Assembly: GCA_003640385.1 (NCBI GenBank)
Contig: RCAB01000136.1
Coordinates: 62,001 to 126,000 of the forward strand
DNA length: 64,000 nt
From: Setaria digitata
Taxonomy: Eukaryota; Nematoda; Chromadorea; Rhabditida; Setariidae
Direction: 5' to 3'
Shown here: positions 52,812 through 64,000 of the stretch, in pieces
Layout: each line of letters starts with the position of its first letter
How positions within the stretch are numbered: the first letter of the stretch is position 1
Program-made: the position numbers and the translations under genes
The notes under the pieces: model-generated
Told to the model about the DNA's origin: nothing
Database searches by the model: none
Seen by the model: the letters and a program-made list of their open reading frames with translations, nothing else

Positions 52812-55800
52812 TTATCCTAGAGCACTTGGCCCAAATTTATAAACTAATTTCTTCGGATAAAGTCCTGTTTTCGGTACTGGTACCAATATCCGCTTTTCAT
52901 AATAGGTCCTGGAAATAAAATGGGATATTTTGTAATCTCCGTAATATTCTACAAATTCAATTAAATAATTTAGTAGATGACAATTCTAAATATATCGACT
53001 TGTTTTTCATACCCTATACGAAGTTATTGTCATATCTTACACGTTAACAAGCTCTAATAAGGCTTTTTTCTTCATATTTAAAGTTGATCGCTGCATCTAT
53101 CTTCTAGGACTTCTTATACTTGTCTTCACTGATTTATTTGTAAGTATTTGGAGTTTTCCCTTTTTTTTTTTCAAATTAGAACCAAATTCAACCTCATAGC
53201 TCGGCTAAGTTTTTCATATGTCATTTTCTGATTGTTCTTCTTTTCACCCCATAACTGTGCCAATTTCTCCGATTCGACAATTCGGAAAACACCTTCTGCT
53301 GGATCTTCCCATCTACAAACTTGTCGAATTTTGAACGATTATGCAAACTAATTTTATTTACGCTATTATTACTTCTGCTCGAAAATACATAATACATATT
53401 CCAATATAATGGGTTTTCCCATCTCGTGATGAATTATTTCGTTTATCTAATTCTCTACTTTCTTCTCCTTAATTTGGTTTCATGAAAACAAAAAAAAAAA
53501 AATTGTGTGAACGTAACAATTCATGGCTAGTGTAGGAAAACCTATTATAATGTTACTATCTTTCGTCATAATACCTATAATACATTTTTAAATCATGTTT
53601 ATGCAACATAACGTTATAACATGTCTCCATGACAATGAAAAGATTATCATATAATTTATAATATAAAAGAAGCTTCAGAATGCTTACCGTACAACACTTG
53701 GACAAGTAGTGGGATCTTTTAAAGCATCGCGTATAAATTCCCACAATTTATTTCCTTTTGTATGCTGCGAATGCTTCCTTGGCTTTCCATCTTTATTTTT
53801 CCGAATTTTGCAATAAGTTGGTCGTAACACGCAAGTTTCATCGGATCCAACTGAAACTTGTATTAATATCCAGGAGTGCTACTTCACAGTAACTGATGTG
53901 AATTTTCATTTGTCTTATACCCATTCCAACATCTGCCACATGATTCTTTAGTATTACGGTTTATCAATGTTATTCGGATATCACCATGAGAACTTATCGG
54001 AAAACTGGATAATGCTTTCCGAATAATATCACTATACACGGTTACCATTCTAGCTAGGATTTTTAAATTAAACAATAAATTAATTTAAATACTACCAACC
54101 AAAAATATATCTTAGCTTGTCTAACTCAAATACTCTTTAAAATTTATATTCAATAAAGCGAAGGAGAAGTGCCTGGCTTGCCTTTCTTCTATGTCTACTC
54201 CTAGTAAACTTTCATTCATTTAAATACGGAAGGAGCAGCATTAACTATTGCTTCTTATGCAAAAGCTCAAAATTTATGAGAAATAATTGTTTAACATGCT
54301 TATTAGGAAATATTAACTAACTAGGTGAACTGAAGTCAGAGGTACCAAGAATATCAGTGCTGATTTGTGATAATGTATCTGATGGCTGCATACTTGTCAA
54401 ACTGATCGGATTACTATCAGCTACCAGGAGTGAAGATAAAGCACTTGTACTGGCACATAGTTCATTGCTGATACAGGAAACTCTGGAATATCATAAATAT
54501 AACAGTGATTTTTTTTTTTTTTTAATGAAAACTAAATTTTCTTCAGCTTGTTTTCTCTTCCAATAATAAACCAAACAAAGATTGTCTTTTTGATATTACA
54601 AAGAATACTTTTTTGATCACAATAAGCCAGATTTAAGTTTTTAACTGATGGTAGCAGTTTTAATGGACAAAAAACTAAATACAAGTTAAAAAAAAAAAAA
54701 AAAAAAACCTAGCATCATCCAGTACTCGACTCGTACTTGGATCTTCTGGTGATTTATATGCACATTCATCAATTGATCTTCCATCTGAAATACATTAATA
54801 ATAAGTGGAGTAAATTTCAGATACGTGTATAAAAGATTGTATTTGCAATAATAAAATTTTTTTTTGCTTCTCAAATAAAAATTTAATTCAAAAAAAAAAA
54901 ACATTTTAAGATAATAAACAATGGATCTAATAAAGGAACTATTTAATAAACATATGCTTAAACGGAAATGAAATACGATATAAAAGCAATAAAAATATAT
55001 AAATTTAAAACACAAACGAGCTAGAAATTTCTGAAATTCAGCATATAATAATGAGCCATAAATAGCGTCGCGTTGTTTAAAATCAATTTCACGCATCTGA
55101 ATTAATATAATACCAGTACAATTTGCAAATTTTTGCATTTCCAAATCCTCAAATGGTATACCATTCCGTTTAGCAACATGCAATAACCATGCAATAACAT
55201 CACCCATACTCCATTCCTGAAATTATATTATTTATTTTTCTCCCTGTCTTTTCCATTCCCGTTATCAGTCCAACATTTCCCTTGCACCTGTTCTGATTCC
55301 TTCATATTTTTGAGAATTTAAATTCCACTTCAGCATTCAAAATGTTTTCAACATTTGTTTTTTCTTTTCCTTGCTTATTGTATTTCTTCCCTTTATTTGA
55401 CCAAATAATTAGACAACAAAAATGTCATTAAGTGATAATGAAGATCGATTCTTTCACTCTTCCTCTCTTAGCTTAATTTTTTAATTTTTCCTCTTTTTGA
55501 TCCCTTTTTTCGGTTATCATAAATAGTATGAAATTATATTTAATTTTAGTAAATATGCGACAAATTCTTATTTCTCAATTAATATTAATAGAAGTAAATT
55601 AAAAAGATTTCAAAAAAGAAAAAAAAAATGCATACATCATAATGTAAAAATAACAATAGGAAGAATTAGCAATCATTGATTGACAGCATAAATTTAACCA
55701 TTAGATAAAGAAAAATGGAGAATTTTTTTTTTCCCTGTGTATAATCAAATAAAAAAAAAAAAGTAAATAAACTATTAGTTTCGAAAAATAACAAGCGGAC

Positions 55801-58150
55801 TTACCATCCTTTTGAAAATATTTCTGTTTTATAGTAGAAAAAACAAGGAGAAAATACGCTTTTCTTTTTCTTCTCAGCATTATATTTAAATTTTTGGAAT
55901 TTTAAATCACTTTAAATGAAGAAGGATTATTTTTAATTTTGAATAATTTGCAATATTAATTAAAACGAAATTAATTAACCTGTGGCTCTTTGCTAAGAAA
56001 TCGTGTTAAATCAATACGTTCATTGTTCGGTATTGGCTTAAATTGTGAAGTTGTTGGATTCATATGCGTTCGTAATATTTCACCTCCAAAATGATCAAAC
56101 AGCGCCGGTAAGCACATCAGCGGCGGATTGAACGCTGCTGTAAGCGGCGCTACGGGACTTTTTGCAGTATGCTTTTCTGTTATGAATGCCTGCAATCACT
56201 ACTTTACTGATAGTAATATCATAAATTTGAAAAACGATAATTTGACATCATACCAATTATACTTCTTATCAATTTAATCCGGAAAACTCCCTTCAAAAAG
56301 CACCTTTTTCCTTTTATTGTAAGAAGAAATTCTGTCACAAACAGATAAAAAGCATTTAAATCAATGATAATTACGATAAAAGATTAGTGATTGACAAAAT
56401 TTAAAATACTGATCAGAGTAGAAAGTAGACACAATTAAAATGTCGTTTTAATTAGAAAGATTAACATGACTACAACAGTCTGATATAGTTGGAAGATTGA
56501 TAAGTTAACAAGCTGATATGAGTCGAGAAATAATATAAATAAAAGCATTAAAAAGTACAAAATTTAAAAAATATAGGGATGAAAATGTCCATTAATTGAT
56601 TAAATAAGCTATTAAAAAGGCAATGTATTATTTGATGATCCAGGATAGCAACTGCGGCAAATAATCTCGAGATCGATTCTCAAATGATACCTTAAGCATT
56701 CAGTGGCATGAACTGAATGAGGTTTAAAATATTTTGCAAAATATCATTCAACAATTTCCAATCAATTCAAGTAATGAGATATTTTCTTTTCTCCAGTAGT
56801 TACATCCTAACTTTCCAACCAAAGATTGTGTCGTCATTTCCGGAAGGAATAACACATTATTTGCAAGGGAAAAAGAGAAGGAAAAAAAAAAGAGAGCCAA
56901 AATTTTCTTTATTCGGTTTTCTGTTTTGTTTCCCAACGTGTCCAAAGAGAAAATTGTCAAAAAATGGATGAAGTTCTTTCAATGGGTTATGTAGTTTGTC
57001 AACATCGGTCATCGATGGTAAATAAAATATTGGAAATATGATTCATGGTGTACCAGGAAAGTTTTTCCTTCCATCTTTTAAAAGTATATTATTTTATACG
57101 AATATAATTTTACAAATTTGTTATCAAAATTTTATTGAAATAAACGAAACTAAAATAGTGGAATTCATCGACATAAGAATAATCATTGCATGACTTCATA
57201 AATTAAAAATATTTCAGAAGAAATTTTAGGCCTACTTAAACGAGCAGAAGTTGCTATCACATTCATTTTATCTAGTTGTAACACTTTTTATTCTTAAAGT
57301 AATACATTTTAATGTCACATTTAGATATGGAAGTAAATAAATGCCTATTTTATCTGTGCAGTATAAAAAATATTTCGTTTAACTTTTAATAAACTTAGCT
57401 AATTGCTTTTTATTGCTTGCAATTTATGTTCGAAAGACAGCAAATTCATATTAAAACTTCCTTAACACCTGTCAAATAGAAATTTCTGGAATTTTCAGAG
57501 ACCCTTCAATTTACCGTTATCAATTTGTTTACAAGATACCTTATGATCAGATAACTCAGTGATAACAACCTGTGTCTGCTGATCATTACTGGCTGAACTA
57601 TGTCGGTATTAGACAGATAGTACACAACATCTATAACCAGTGAATAAACAGGTGCTATAATTTGTACCAGAATCTAACCTTTCATCTCCTATTGATTCTT
57701 ACTGTTAACCATCTCTCATAGCTAATGCTTCAATGTTACCTTAATTATTTCCATCATTTATGTTACCTTTGGACGTCCATTTAATATATAATAACACTAA
57801 ATTTCATATCATTTCTTAAATATACAACATCCATAAACATACTGTGCACCGGAATTTATATAAAGCATGTGCATACAAATATAATATATAGATTAAAGCC
57901 TTTGTGCTTATTAATTACCTGATTTTAATCAAAAGAGAAACAAGAAAGAAAAGGTTAACATTTAGTAATTAAATATATCAAAAGAATAGAGAACAGACAG
58001 ACTTGACACAGACATATAAAAACTGATAAACAGACATACACAATAATGGTTCATAATTTAATAGAAATGCGTTTGTGATAAATGATACTGTGAACGAAAT
58101 GATAAATGATAGTCAATTATCAAGAAGAAAAACAAATCCTTTCTTTCTCC

Positions 58151-58181
<31 letters not shown>

Positions 58182-58455
58182 AGAGCAAGTGATAAGAATA
58201 AAAAAGGATTAAAATGAATATATATTATATAAATTTTTATGTAGTACCTGTTGTTGTGAATCGTTTGATGGTAATAAGTCAGTGGTTCTCGTCTGAGTAG
58301 ACGGTAAATGTACCGATGGATAGATGAACGCGGGGTTAAACTGGTTAGCGTTCGAGGTAATGTCAGTACGTTGTGATGAAATGGGTATTGGTCGTGGAAT
58401 ATGTACAGAAAATGCACTGGAATGCGTATTCGATGATGGATCAATTGCGACTTCT
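52812..58455 (-). CDS. ETS-family transcription factor with Pointed (SAM_PNT) and ETS domains; ELF/ESE-like; 5' end not found
   Basis: Phase-consistent exons: 58248 to 58453 or 58455, 55980-56189, 55018-55216, 54709-54784, 54322-54482, 53688-53850, 53193-53312 and 52812-52908, together about 410 residues. The first two exons are Ser/Thr/Pro/Gln-rich. The Pointed domain is in the third (EWSMGDVIAWLLHVAKRN, FEDLEMQKFANCTG, then IYGSLLYAEFQKFLA). Acidic linkers follow. The ETS domain is preceded by basic KIRKNKDGKPRKHSQHTKG and reads LWEFIRDALKDP, RWEDPAEGVFRIVESEKLAQ, LWGEKKNNQKMTYEKLSRAM, RTYYEKRILVPV and KLVYKFGPSALG at the C-terminus. It resembles ELF3/ELF5 (ESE) factors more than ETS1 types, by the MTYEKLSRAMR and KLVYKFG segments. 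It binds GGA-core sites in the nucleus. No start codon is in the first visible exon, so at least one upstream exon is missing. Confidence 0.9.
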
Positions 58456-59878
58456 CTTCAATCGTTAATTAATTAACAGAGGAGAAGAGATGATAACGAT
58501 TTTTGACCGAATTATTAATTTGATAACAACAATTGATCACGAAGATTCGTTAAGCAAGGCTAATGTCATAAATACATCGTTACCTTCTCAAAAAAAAGAT
58601 GGAAAAAGGGAATTAGGGATGAGCCTGATAAGCTGATTATTTCAGTGATAATGGTGATAAAGAATAATACTGCCGCTATTGCTGCTAATAATGATGATCG
58701 GTCCTTTATAACCACCTTTTTTTCTCCCTTACATTTAACTATTCATTCATTCTTTTTACAGGTTTCTTCCTGAAAAAAAAAGAAAGAAAAAATGAAAAAG
58801 AGAAGAAAAAAAGGGAAAAAAAACTTTCTTTTTTTTTCTTTGATTACACCGAAATAACTTCCATTTTAGATAATAATAATGAAGTGAAAGTACAAATTGA
58901 AAGAAATTCAAAAGTGGAACGATAAAAATTCCCTAGAAAGAAATGTTTTTCTTTCTTTGTTTGTTTTTTCATTTTTTTTTTTTTTTTCTCCCTCTCTCTC
59001 TTTTTTTTTTACTCAAATTTTCTAACACTAGTACACTTCATGTCGTTTTTTTTTTTTTGATTACAAACTTATAATTCCAAGTGGGAGCTTTTTTTTTTTT
59101 TTTCTAGTTTGTTCATTCTTTTTGCACCAATGAAATTAGTAATAACTCGGCTTTTGAAAATTTGCGACGATAATTAAAAAACATAAAAAAGAAATTTATG
59201 GGAAAAGAGGTAATATTTTAACATATGGCTATATTGATATATTATTATATGATTTAGCAAATTATAACTAATATAATTGTTTGTTTGTTTCTTTTTTTTT
59301 CTTGATAATAAATAATACATGATTTATTTAATAAAGCATTAATAAATCAATATTTCATAAAATATTATTATTATTATTAGAAAGGAAAATCATAAATAAA
59401 AATTGATTTTTAAATTGTAATTAAAAAAGTATTTCGACGTAAATAGACAGACCGATAGACAAACACAAAAATGTATAGAATGAGATAGACATGTACAACA
59501 TTCGATAAAGGGAAATTTAGTAGTGAGTTTTGATTGATAATCGTGGAAGTGAATGATGGAATAAAATGGAATTTTAACGATAATAGGATAAAGAAGAGAA
59601 GGAAGCTGAGGACACAAGTATCGCTGGCTTAATGATACACTTAGCTGCACAGCAAGCCTTGGCCGAAAGGTCAGGAAGAGAGTGAAAAAACAAGTTTGGC
59701 TAAGCTAAGCCAAGCCAGGAATTCTCTCAGAAAAAAAAAAAAAAAAATAAAAAAAAAAAAAAAACAACAGCTGCCTAACATTTCCCTTTCCTTTCATGGT
59801 GTATATGTACATCTATACAAAGTGTCGATTGCGCTTAATGCATTCTCTCATATAATTTAAATGATGTAAAGACATATG

Positions 59879-59883
<5 letters not shown>

Positions 59884-59919
<36 letters not shown>
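59884..59919. repeat. (GA)n microsatellite
   Basis: An AGAG run of about 36 bases passing into GA/AAG-rich sequence. Confidence 0.95.
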
Positions 59920-59921
<2 letters not shown>

Positions 59922-60623
59922 AAGAGGAAGAAAAAGAGAATGGAAAAAGTTCACTGCTATTATGTTTAAAATTTGAAATTAATAAATTCTCGTGCAAAAA
60001 CAGTGTTTTTCAGACAGAATTTTTATTCTGCAGTGTTTAATGAATATAAAATATTTGAATTTTTGTTCAATCTTCAATGTATAATTTTTTTTAAAAATTT
60101 TGATTTTGAATAATTTTTATATTTAGTAGAAATAAACAAATAACATTTTTGATTAAAAATTTAACTTCGGCATATTTGGAAGTAATAAGAAAAGAAAAGA
60201 AAAGATGATAGAGAAAGCAAAATATGCCTCAGTTTGAAAAAATTCAATTAGTCACAAAAAAAAAAAAAAATTTCAAATCAATTTAAAATGCTTTGTGCTA
60301 AAATCAAATTCAAAGGATTAACAAAATGAGAGAAGTAAAAATGAGGAAAGGAAGGTGAAAGAATATTAACGACAAAATTTTATAAATTGCAATTCAGAAA
60401 ACATCGTTGATAATATTTTTTTGTTCAAAAATTAATTAAAAAAATAATAATAATAAGTGTAAAAAATAGTAATAACAGTGGAAATGAGGAATAATACAAT
60501 GGATGTTTTCTTAAATAGGGTAAACAGAAGGGCATTTCCCATTATTATTTAAATTTCAAAAAAAAAAAAAACAAAAAAAAAAAAAAAGAAAAGTTTGCAA
60601 TAGCATAATCGTCATGCACTTAC

Positions 60624-60643
60624 TTTTAGACTGATCCAAGCAG
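60624..60643 (-). other. Candidate 20-base micro-exon upstream of the ETS gene
   Basis: On the minus strand CATTTTGCAG precedes 20 bases (CTGCTTGGATCAGTCTAAAA), immediately followed by GTAAGTG. Both splice signals are good. Use as an exon of the ETS gene is inference. Confidence 0.3.
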
Positions 60644-61235
60644 CTGCAAAATGAACAGGAATATCAACAATAAATTTCAGTATTTTTTCGTTTTTCCTAA
60701 CATTTCAGTCGTGGCATTGATTTGCTATGGAAAAACAAAAACTAATGAAACTAATAGCTTCTTCCTACGTTCGAACAAATTTCGGCTGTAAATCTTGTTC
60801 CTAAATTATTTGTTCCATTACAACATTAATTAACGGATTTGAAAAATTTATCCGTTTTGAAGAAATCACTAAAATAGCCATAAATGTAATGTATTTAAAG
60901 CAAAATAACATTATATTCAGTAACAAAAAAAAAAAAAAAAGAAAGAAAAAAATGAATAGACGCTTGTTACTCTTAAATTAATAAAAATAAAATTTTTTTA
61001 AACTTCAGCCATCCTCATTTTCTTTTTTTGCTTTCCTCACACGGTGAAATTATTTTTTTTTTTTTGAAAAAAAATTTGCTCAAATACTTTTCCTATAATT
61101 GTAATTAAAAAAAAATACTACAATCTCGTCTCCAAATACAAAAAAATAAAAAAAAAAAAACGAAAGACTTTTAAAAATTCTTTGCAACAATTTGCAAAAA
61201 AAAAAAAATTGATCATTGATCATTCTTTCTCCTTT

Positions 61236-61266
<31 letters not shown>

Positions 61267-62025
61267 ATATTGCATTTAAAATGATCTATGAAAACGGCGC
61301 AACAGCAATTTTCAGCAACTAGCAAATTGATATTCCAAATCAAACAAATTATTATTGTTTTTGAAATCGAATAGCTTTCCTGCACTTGATAGTTAGTTAT
61401 CTCTTGCCATTTGCTTTCTCATCTTCGACTAGCTAGAATAATCATTTCAAATTGCAAGAATACTATATTCGAACTGTTAGTCTTTTTTTTTTTTTAAATT
61501 TTTCTCAAAATTTATTATAATTTATCATGGAAATAAGAAAAACTCTCTCAAAAAGACAAAAAATAATAATAATAATAATGATAATATAATAATTAGATGA
61601 TGAAAGTGTTAAAATATGAAAATAAAAAATACAAATGAAATGAGCATAGAAAGAGAAAAATGAAAAATGAAAGAAGAAGGAGAAGATTTGAAGAAAGTAA
61701 AGAAAAAAAAAAAAAAAAAATGAAAAGTGGCAATTTTTGTTGAACTGTTTTTTCTTTTTTCAAGTTATAAATTTGAAAATGGATATTTTGATGCATATGT
61801 ATGGATGAATATAAATATACATCACAACGAATTTCGGAAAAAAACAGAAGTCATAAATAAAAAAAAAAAAAAAAAATAAAATAGTTGAAGCAGTTGACGG
61901 AATGCCATTTGACAAGCAGTAACACTTATTTTAGAAAGGGCAACGATCAATGCTGAATCGACAAGAAAATTAAAAACTGCAAAAATAAAAGAGAAATTTA
62001 CCCTATAAATTAATCATTACTACTA

Positions 62026-62106
62026 TCAGCATTATCACTATTATTATTATCACTATTACTCTTATTATTATTATTATTACTATTATTATTATTGCTATTA
62101 TTATTA

Positions 62107-62144
<38 letters not shown>

Positions 62145-62300
62145 GTTATTATTATTATTGTTATTATTATTATTGTTATTATTATTATTGTTATTATTAT
62201 TATTGTTATTATTATTATTGTTATTATTACTATTGTTATTATCATTGTTATTACCATTATTATTATCACTATTATTATTATTTTTACTATTATTGGTGCT
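62026..62300. repeat. Long TTA-type trinucleotide microsatellite with TTG and CTA variants
   Basis: About 270 bases of interrupted (ATT)n with regularly spaced GTT units. All frames stay open, producing apparent poly-Asn, poly-Ile or poly-Leu frames that I treat as artefacts of the repeat. Confidence 0.97.
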
Positions 62301-62605
62301 AATTATAAGTAGTACTACTATCATTATTACACCACCATCACTGTAACAATCGCTATCACTATGATCATCATCAACATCAACATCAGCAAAATGACAACCA
62401 CATAATCAATCAAGATTTCAATTCTGTCACTCTAACCCTTTTTACCCTACTCTTCTTTTATTTCTACTCCCCCGCCTTTTCCCGATCTCACCTCTTTTAA
62501 GCAAACAAATCCATTACTATACCTTTCTTGCTTCTAGTACTTCGCAATAAATGGATGATTGATAATATAGTTCTTATCGTCACTCCATTCCGGAATCCAT
62601 CTATC

Positions 62606-62636
62606 AAGAAAAGAATTTATCGTTTGTAGTAGTAAT
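62606..62636 (+). repeat. Direct repeat, copy 1 (31 bases)
   Basis: Matches 63062-63092 at 30 of 31 positions. The shared core includes ATTTATCGTTTGTAGTAG. Confidence 0.9.
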
Positions 62637-62837
62637 CCTTCCGGCTTTCCGGTTTTTATTTCGTATGGTTCTTTTTTGCTAGTTTTCACATTTCGATTTA
62701 CCTTCTTAATTTTTCCTTCTTATTTAACCGTAACCGAATTTTTATCCGATACTTCTGATTGTCTCGTACCTTTCTCGTCCTCTTCCTTCTTCATATTTTG
62801 TCCTTTATTCCTTTCATTTCCTTTTTTAATATTGTTT

Positions 62838-62838
<1 letters not shown>

Positions 62839-62868
<30 letters not shown>
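62839..62868. repeat. (CA)n microsatellite
   Basis: A CA run of 30 bases followed by TGTATATACATA. Confidence 0.95.
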
Positions 62869-62872
<4 letters not shown>

Positions 62873-62892
62873 TATACATATAGTTGGTGCAA

Positions 62893-62893
62893 N
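62893..62893. other. Ambiguous base (N) next to CA repeat
   Basis: A single N directly followed by CACACACACA, so probably an assembly joint within a microsatellite. Confidence 0.99.
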
Positions 62894-63061
62894 CACACAC
62901 ACATACATTGAATAAACAGCTATAGACAGACACACAATCATCAAGATGCACTTTGACGATCATTTTTTTTTTTGCTGATAAACATGGTGATAACATCATG
63001 ATAACACCAGGTGGATGACACAGGTTTAGCTCAAAAATAAGTTTTGTTTGCTGAGAAGAGA

Positions 63062-63092
63062 AAGTAAAGAATTTATCGTTTGTAGTAGTAAT
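63062..63092 (+). repeat. Direct repeat, copy 2 (31 bases)
   Basis: Second copy of the sequence at 62606-62636, 456 bases further on, with one difference. Confidence 0.9.
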
Positions 63093-64000
63093 TCGTTACT
63101 GCGAATAGAAACAATTTCAGTACTTTTTGTGTTTGCATTTCGCTTCCCATCGATAACACAGACACACACAAGTGATAGTGTTGCACTGTTTACAGAACTC
63201 CATCATTTGCATCACTCTTTCAGAATCACTTAACAATCCGAAACATTTTCAGGACAAATCAATACTGTTTATCAAGAATAATCCTCAAGACGTCTTCACA
63301 GTTGCATATTTTCAAAATGAATTACGAGCATTTCTTCTCTAAAAGTTCACTAATAATGCCAAATGCGATGGAGTTGTTTTTATTTTCGAATTTCGGATAA
63401 TTATCATCGACAAAAAACTGACTATGTAACAAGACGAAATCTTTATGTTCATCACCCACATTTTCTTCTTGTTTCTAGAAATCAGATAGATATTACAGAA
63501 TGGTATAAAGGGAATGGAAAAGAAGGAAAAAAAAAAAACGAAAAATTTATTGCTTGAATATTCAATAATGAATTGCATTCCTCGACAGACGTAATAAAAA
63601 CAATTAGGAAACAAAGATATACGGTAAAATAACAACGAATACAAATACATTTCTAAATGCAACTTTCATACACAGTGTTTACATAAGAGCAAATTTCTAG
63701 TCAGGCAGTAAATCTAAAATCATAAAGGGTAACATGATGCACCCAACATAACCAGTTCAGAAAAGTTCTAAGAAAAAATTGGAAAAAAAAATGGAAGCAA
63801 AAGATATGGAATGACGATACAAAAAATAAAATCAGTCATTTTGCACCACATATAAAAGTAAAGAGAAACTGCATAAAATAAGGTTGCAAATAAAATTCAT
63901 GAGTGAGAAACAGAAGTCAACAGTTCCCAAACTGCGAAAGTGAGATCAAACGAGTGGTTGATTTACCATACTACTAAGAAATTCACGTGTCTAAACGGTA

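Larger units (their letters stand above)
58456..64000. other. Low-complexity upstream flank of the ETS gene
   Basis: About 5.5 kb, strongly AT-rich, with poly-A/T tracts, dinucleotide and trinucleotide repeats and one N. The missing first exon(s) of the ETS gene should lie here or further right. A 20-base candidate exon on that strand at 60624-60643 is the only splice-flanked segment I noted. No other gene is visible; open frames are translations of repeats or chance. Confidence 0.45.

Noticed and set aside
53884..54075. Possible extra ETS-gene exon (RMVTVYSDIIRKALSSF...)
   Set aside because: It can enter in phase but leaves in phase 2, which does not fit the next ETS exon. Direct joining of 54322 to 53850 keeps the frame.
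54686..55207. 173-codon frame on the minus strand
   Set aside because: It is the Pointed-domain exon read through its donor into the intron. The spliced ETS model explains it better.
62003..62346. Long poly-Asn, poly-Ile and poly-Leu open frames on both strands
   Set aside because: They are translations of a TTA-type trinucleotide microsatellite that stays open in several frames, with no splice or homology support.

Overview
The window looks like nuclear DNA of a nematode, most likely a filarial (spirurid) worm. The evidence is very low GC, genes split into many small exons by short AT-rich introns with TTTCAG-type acceptors, and splice acceptors a few bases upstream of several start codons, as expected for spliced-leader trans-splicing. 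Homologues of nematode genes sit among long homopolymer and microsatellite tracts. I saw no bacterial, phage, CRISPR or transposase genes. Exons were joined by hand from reading frame, splice dinucleotides and phase, so boundaries are predictions.

Layout. 1-6795 (-): the 5' part of a long gene for a helical-repeat-like protein I cannot name; it runs off the left edge. 8215-8712 (-): mitochondrial ribosomal protein S18C. 9285-11616 (-): splicing factor RBM22. 13003-14686 (+): a KCTD2/5/17-type BTB adaptor. 18146-19571 (+): a PAF acetylhydrolase 1b catalytic-subunit homologue whose catalytic serine is replaced. 20805-21742 (+): mitochondrial ribosomal protein L41. 22471-25136 (-): a small heat-shock protein of the HSP-25 type. 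25137-34975 is a gene-poor stretch with microsatellites, two assembly Ns inside a duplicated 129-bp block, and one CpG-rich island. 34976-38967 (-): a secreted EGF-like plus nitrobindin-like (THAP4 C-terminal/DUF1794) fusion. 42194-45779 (-) is the autophagy factor ATG13. It is divergent from 47060-50190 (+), a DRAM-family membrane protein also linked to autophagy. 52812-58455 (-): an ETS transcription factor with Pointed and ETS domains. 58456-64000 holds low-complexity sequence and probably the unseen 5' end of the ETS gene.

Most genes are housekeeping: mitochondrial translation, splicing, ubiquitin ligase adaptor, chaperone, autophagy. The points most worth a second look are the near-perfect 44-bp-arm palindrome just before a DRAM exon, the apparent PAFAH pseudoenzyme with a candidate GC-AG intron, the secreted EGF-nitrobindin fusion, and the ATG13/DRAM head-to-head pair.
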